Below are positions 3,570-5,730 of a stretch of 5,730 nucleotides of DNA, piece after piece; position 1 is the stretch's first letter; every line of letters starts with the position of its first letter. Under the pieces are notes generated by a model that saw nothing but the letters and a program-made list of their open reading frames with translations, ran no database searches and had not been told where the DNA came from. The position numbers and the translations under genes were made by a program. The stretch lies in the NCBI GenBank assembly GCA_949739095.1, contig CATIYX010000438.1, positions 1 to 5,730 on the forward strand, read 5' to 3'. Origin of the DNA: an uncultured Clostridia bacterium (lineage in GTDB: Bacteria > Bacillota > Clostridia > RUG12999).

Positions 3570-4865
3570 ATGGCAAATATAAAAGATACTTCAAACTGGG
3601 GTTTTGAAACCAAACAACTACATATCGGACAGGAAAGTCCCGACCCGGCAACCGACGCAAGAGCGGTCCCGATTTATCAGACAACATCGTATGTGTTCCA
3701 AAATTCCGCTCACGCGGCGGCTCGTTTTAATTTGACCGACGCGGGAAATATCTATGGCAGACTGACAAACTCCACACAAGATGTGTTTGAAAAAAGAATT
3801 GCGGCGCTCGAGGGCGGCGTGGCAGCATTGGCGGTTGCCTCCGGCGCGGCGGCGATTACCTATACCATTGAAAATCTCGCAGAAGGCGGCGGGCACATTG
3901 TTGCACAGAAAACTATCTATGGCGGTACCTATAACCTGTTGGCACATACGCTGACCAAATATGGTATTACCACAACGTTTGTAGACATCCATAATCTTGA
4001 TGAAGTGAAAGCGGCAATTTTGCCAAACACAAAAGCAATCTTTATTGAATCGCTGGGCAATCCAAACAGCGACATTCCGAATGTGGAAGCGCTTTCAGAA
4101 ATCGCCCACGCAGTGAACATTCCGTTGGTGATTGATTCCACTTTTGCAACGCCCTATCTGTTCCGTCCGATTGAACACGGCGCGGACATCGTAGTACATT
4201 CTGCGACAAAATTTATCGGCGGTCACGGCACCACGCTGGGCGGCGTGATTGTGGACAGCGGCAAATTTGACTGGGAAGCCAGCGGAAAATTCGCATCATT
4301 GGTTGACCCGAACCCCAGCTATCACGGCGTGTCCTTTACCAAAGCGGTGGGCGCGGCGGCGTTTGTCACTAAAATCCGCGCGATTCTGCTGCGGGATACC
4401 GGTGCGGCGATTTCGCCCTTCAATGCATTTTTGCTTTTGCAAGGGCTTGAAACATTGTCTTTGCGCGTAGAGCGTCATGCAGAAAACACCAAAAAGGTGC
4501 TGGATTTCCTGACGAATCATCCGCAGGTGGAAAAAGTGAATCATCCGGCGCTGTCCGACCATCCTAACCACGATTTATATAACAAATATTATCCGAACGG
4601 CGGCGGCTCCATCTTCACCTTTGAAATCAAAGGCGGCGCAAAAGAAGCACAGGATTTCATTGACCGTCTGCAAATTTTCTCACTGCTCGCCAATGTGGCA
4701 GACGTGAAGTCGTTGGTGATTCATCCGGCAAGCACAACGCATTCTCAGCTTACGGAGCAGGAATTGGCGGAACAGGGAATCAAGCCGAACACCATTCGTC
4801 TGTCTATTGGAACAGAAAGCGCAAAAGACATCATTGCGGACTTACAACAGGCGTTTGAAGGATAA
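3570..4865 (+). CDS. metY: O-acetylhomoserine sulfhydrylase (O-acetylhomoserine aminocarboxypropyltransferase)
   Basis: This cytoplasmic PLP enzyme joins O-acetyl-L-homoserine with sulfide to give L-homocysteine and acetate, the direct sulfhydrylation route to methionine. The 431 residues match the usual length of the Cys/Met-metabolism PLP family, MetY branch. Landmarks in order are the N-terminal TKQLHIGQ (14-21), PIYQTTSYVF (34-43), the phosphate-binding YGRLTNST (62-69), ASGAAA (90-95), TIYGGTYN (115-122), the cofactor aspartate in VIDSTFATP (187-195, D189), the Schiff-base lysine in HSATKFIGGHGT (210-221, K214) and NTIRLSIGTE (407-416) with the substrate-carboxylate arginine R410. The inserted segments relative to cystathionine gamma-synthase and the long C-terminal HPASTTHSQL motif fit MetY. 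GAGGA lies 7 bases before the ATG. The transporter ATPase follows within about 25 bases, so they form one operon, probably controlled by the leader described above. Confidence 0.95.
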   Translation: MANIKDTSNWGFETKQLHIGQESPDPATDARAVPIYQTTSYVFQNSAHAAARFNLTDAGNIYGRLTNSTQDVFEKRIAALEGGVAALAVASGAAAITYTIENLAEGGGHIVAQKTIYGGTYNLLAHTLTKYGITTTFVDIHNLDEVKAAILPNTKAIFIESLGNPNSDIPNVEALSEIAHAVNIPLVIDSTFATPYLFRPIEHGADIVVHSATKFIGGHGTTLGGVIVDSGKFDWEASGKFASLVDPNPSYHGVSFTKAVGAAAFVTKIRAILLRDTGAAISPFNAFLLLQGLETLSLRVERHAENTKKVLDFLTNHPQVEKVNHPALSDHPNHDLYNKYYPNGGGSIFTFEIKGGAKEAQDFIDRLQIFSLLANVADVKSLVIHPASTTHSQLTEQELAEQGIKPNTIRLSIGTESAKDIIADLQQAFEG

Positions 4866-4889
4866 ATGATTGTTGGGAGGGGAAAAGAA

Positions 4890-5675
4890 ATGACGGAGCA
4901 TGCAATTGCACTTCAAAACATCAATATGGTGTACACAGATGCAAAAAAACAGGAAAGAACCGTTTTAGATGATTTGTCACTGCATATCCGCAAAGGCGAA
5001 TTTGTTTCCCTCCTCGGTCCCTCCGGCTGCGGAAAAACAACGCTGCTGCGTATCATTGCAGACCTCCAGCAGCAAACCTCCGGAACGGTGAAAGTGGCGG
5101 AGGGCAGCGCGCGGCAAGCACGCCTTTCCCACAAATATGGCATGGTGTTTCAGACGCCGGCGCTGCTGGAATGGAGAACGGTGCTGGAAAATGTTGAACT
5201 GCCGTTAGAATTGCAGAAAGTGCCCAAACAAGAGAGGCGTGCCCGCGCATTGGAACAACTGAAAATTGTGGATTTGCAGGGCTATGAAAACAGTTATCCG
5301 CATGAGCTGAGCGGCGGAATGCAGCAGAGAGTCGGCATTGCGCGCGCGCTGGTGACGGAGCCGGAAATTCTGCTGATGGACGAACCGTTTTCCGCTTTGG
5401 ATGAATTCACAAAAGAACGGCTGCACGGCGATTTGCTGCGGATATGGCGTGCGACAGGCAAAACGATTGTGTTTGTGACCCATAACATATCAGAAGCAGT
5501 CTTTTTATCTGACCGTGTATGTGTATTGTCCGCCAATCCTGCGAGACTGGCGGCAGTCGTGGACATTCCGCTTCCGCGTCCGCGGGAGGACGCTGTTTTA
5601 AAGACGGAAGCATATTTTAAAACAGTTTCGTACATCAGGGAGATATTTGAGGAAAAGTATTATGAAAACATATAA
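4890..5675 (+). CDS. ABC transporter ATP-binding protein, nitrate/sulfonate/taurine family
   Basis: This protein hydrolyses ATP at the inner face of the membrane to drive a solute importer. Counting from M at 4890 (261 residues), the Walker A is GPSGCGKT (43-50), the Q-loop glutamine is in MVFQTPALLEWRTVLENV (Q88), the signature is LSGGMQQR (140-147), Walker B is ILLMDEP (160-166), the D-loop is SALD (168-171) and the switch histidine is in FVTHNISEA (H198). The LLEWRTVLENV segment and total length are typical of SsuB/TauB/NrtD-type ATPases. An in-frame ATG at 4866 exists, but GGGAGGGG (4875-4882) sits 7 bases before the ATG at 4890, so the latter is the likely start. Being co-transcribed with metY suggests an organosulfur substrate such as an alkanesulfonate or taurine. 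Other substrates of the family (nitrate, thiamine precursors) cannot be excluded from the ATPase alone. Confidence 0.92.
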   Translation: MTEHAIALQNINMVYTDAKKQERTVLDDLSLHIRKGEFVSLLGPSGCGKTTLLRIIADLQQQTSGTVKVAEGSARQARLSHKYGMVFQTPALLEWRTVLENVELPLELQKVPKQERRARALEQLKIVDLQGYENSYPHELSGGMQQRVGIARALVTEPEILLMDEPFSALDEFTKERLHGDLLRIWRATGKTIVFVTHNISEAVFLSDRVCVLSANPARLAAVVDIPLPRPREDAVLKTEAYFKTVSYIREIFEEKYYENI

Positions 5676-5730
5676 AAAAGTTTGGAGCGCAGTCGTGTGG
5701 TTGCTGGCGGCAATGCTTCTTTGGGAAGCG
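5662..5730 (+). CDS. ABC transporter permease, N-terminal fragment at window edge
   Basis: ATG at 5662 overlaps the end of the ATPase gene by 14 bases in another frame and stays open for 23 codons to the window end. GAGGA (5649-5653) lies 8 bases upstream. The start MKTYKKVW is basic and is followed by a hydrophobic run, SAVVWLLAAMLLWEA, which looks like the first membrane segment of a binding-protein-dependent permease of the SsuC/TauC type. The overlap implies translational coupling with the ATPase. A substrate-binding protein gene would be expected nearby outside the window. Confidence 0.75.
   Translation, partial: MKTYKKVWSAVVWLLAAMLLWEA

Noticed and set aside
4866..4889. Earlier in-frame ATG of the ABC ATPase at 4866.
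   Set aside because: It follows the metY stop directly without a suitable ribosome binding site, and the strong GGGAGGGG would lie inside the coding region. The ATG at 4890 has ideal spacing.

Overview
The window looks like a chromosome segment from a Gram-positive anaerobe of the Bacillota, most likely a gut Clostridia (Oscillospiraceae-like). The grounds are AT-rich intergenic DNA, near-consensus TTGACA/TATAAT promoters with 17-base spacers, strong AGGAGG-type ribosome binding sites, and the protein families seen. No rRNA, tRNA, CRISPR array or transposase gene is visible. The taxonomic placement is inference.

Left half, minus strand. Positions 1-580 hold the N-terminal two thirds of a Rossmann-like/DUF2520 protein with its own promoter. 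Positions 770-1455 hold a complete type III (RNA-protein) toxin-antitoxin locus: a consensus promoter, a short leader hairpin, two identical 52-base repeats each able to fold as an H-type pseudoknot, a terminator touching the last repeat, and a toxin gene of the CptIN/TenpIN type. Upstream on the same strand (1603-1881) is a small acidic protein of unknown function. Positions 1942-2124 hold a structured, palindrome-rich intergenic element bracketed by short direct repeats.

Right half, plus strand. A 67-residue Xre-type regulator (2247-2450) is followed by an intergenic stretch with a perfect 10-base inverted repeat and a consensus promoter, then a 128-residue protein of unknown function (2716-3102). 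From 3148 onward lies a sulfur-assimilation operon: promoter, a 46-codon leader ORF with five consecutive Met/Cys codons, a terminator-like hairpin, a second small ORF with a strong ribosome binding site, O-acetylhomoserine sulfhydrylase (3570-4865), an ABC ATPase of the nitrate/sulfonate/taurine class (4890-5675) and the start of its permease (5662 onward).

How the parts fit. The transporter probably brings in an organosulfur compound whose sulfur is eventually used by the sulfhydrylase to make homocysteine and so methionine. The Met/Cys-rich leader ORF followed by a terminator has the layout of a transcription attenuator sensing charged Met-tRNA or Cys-tRNA. An identical 13-base word at the -10 elements of this operon and of the DUF2520 gene hints at a shared operator. 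The toxin-antitoxin locus fits a known class; the sulfur attenuator, the shared 13-mer and the structured intergenic element are the less expected items.
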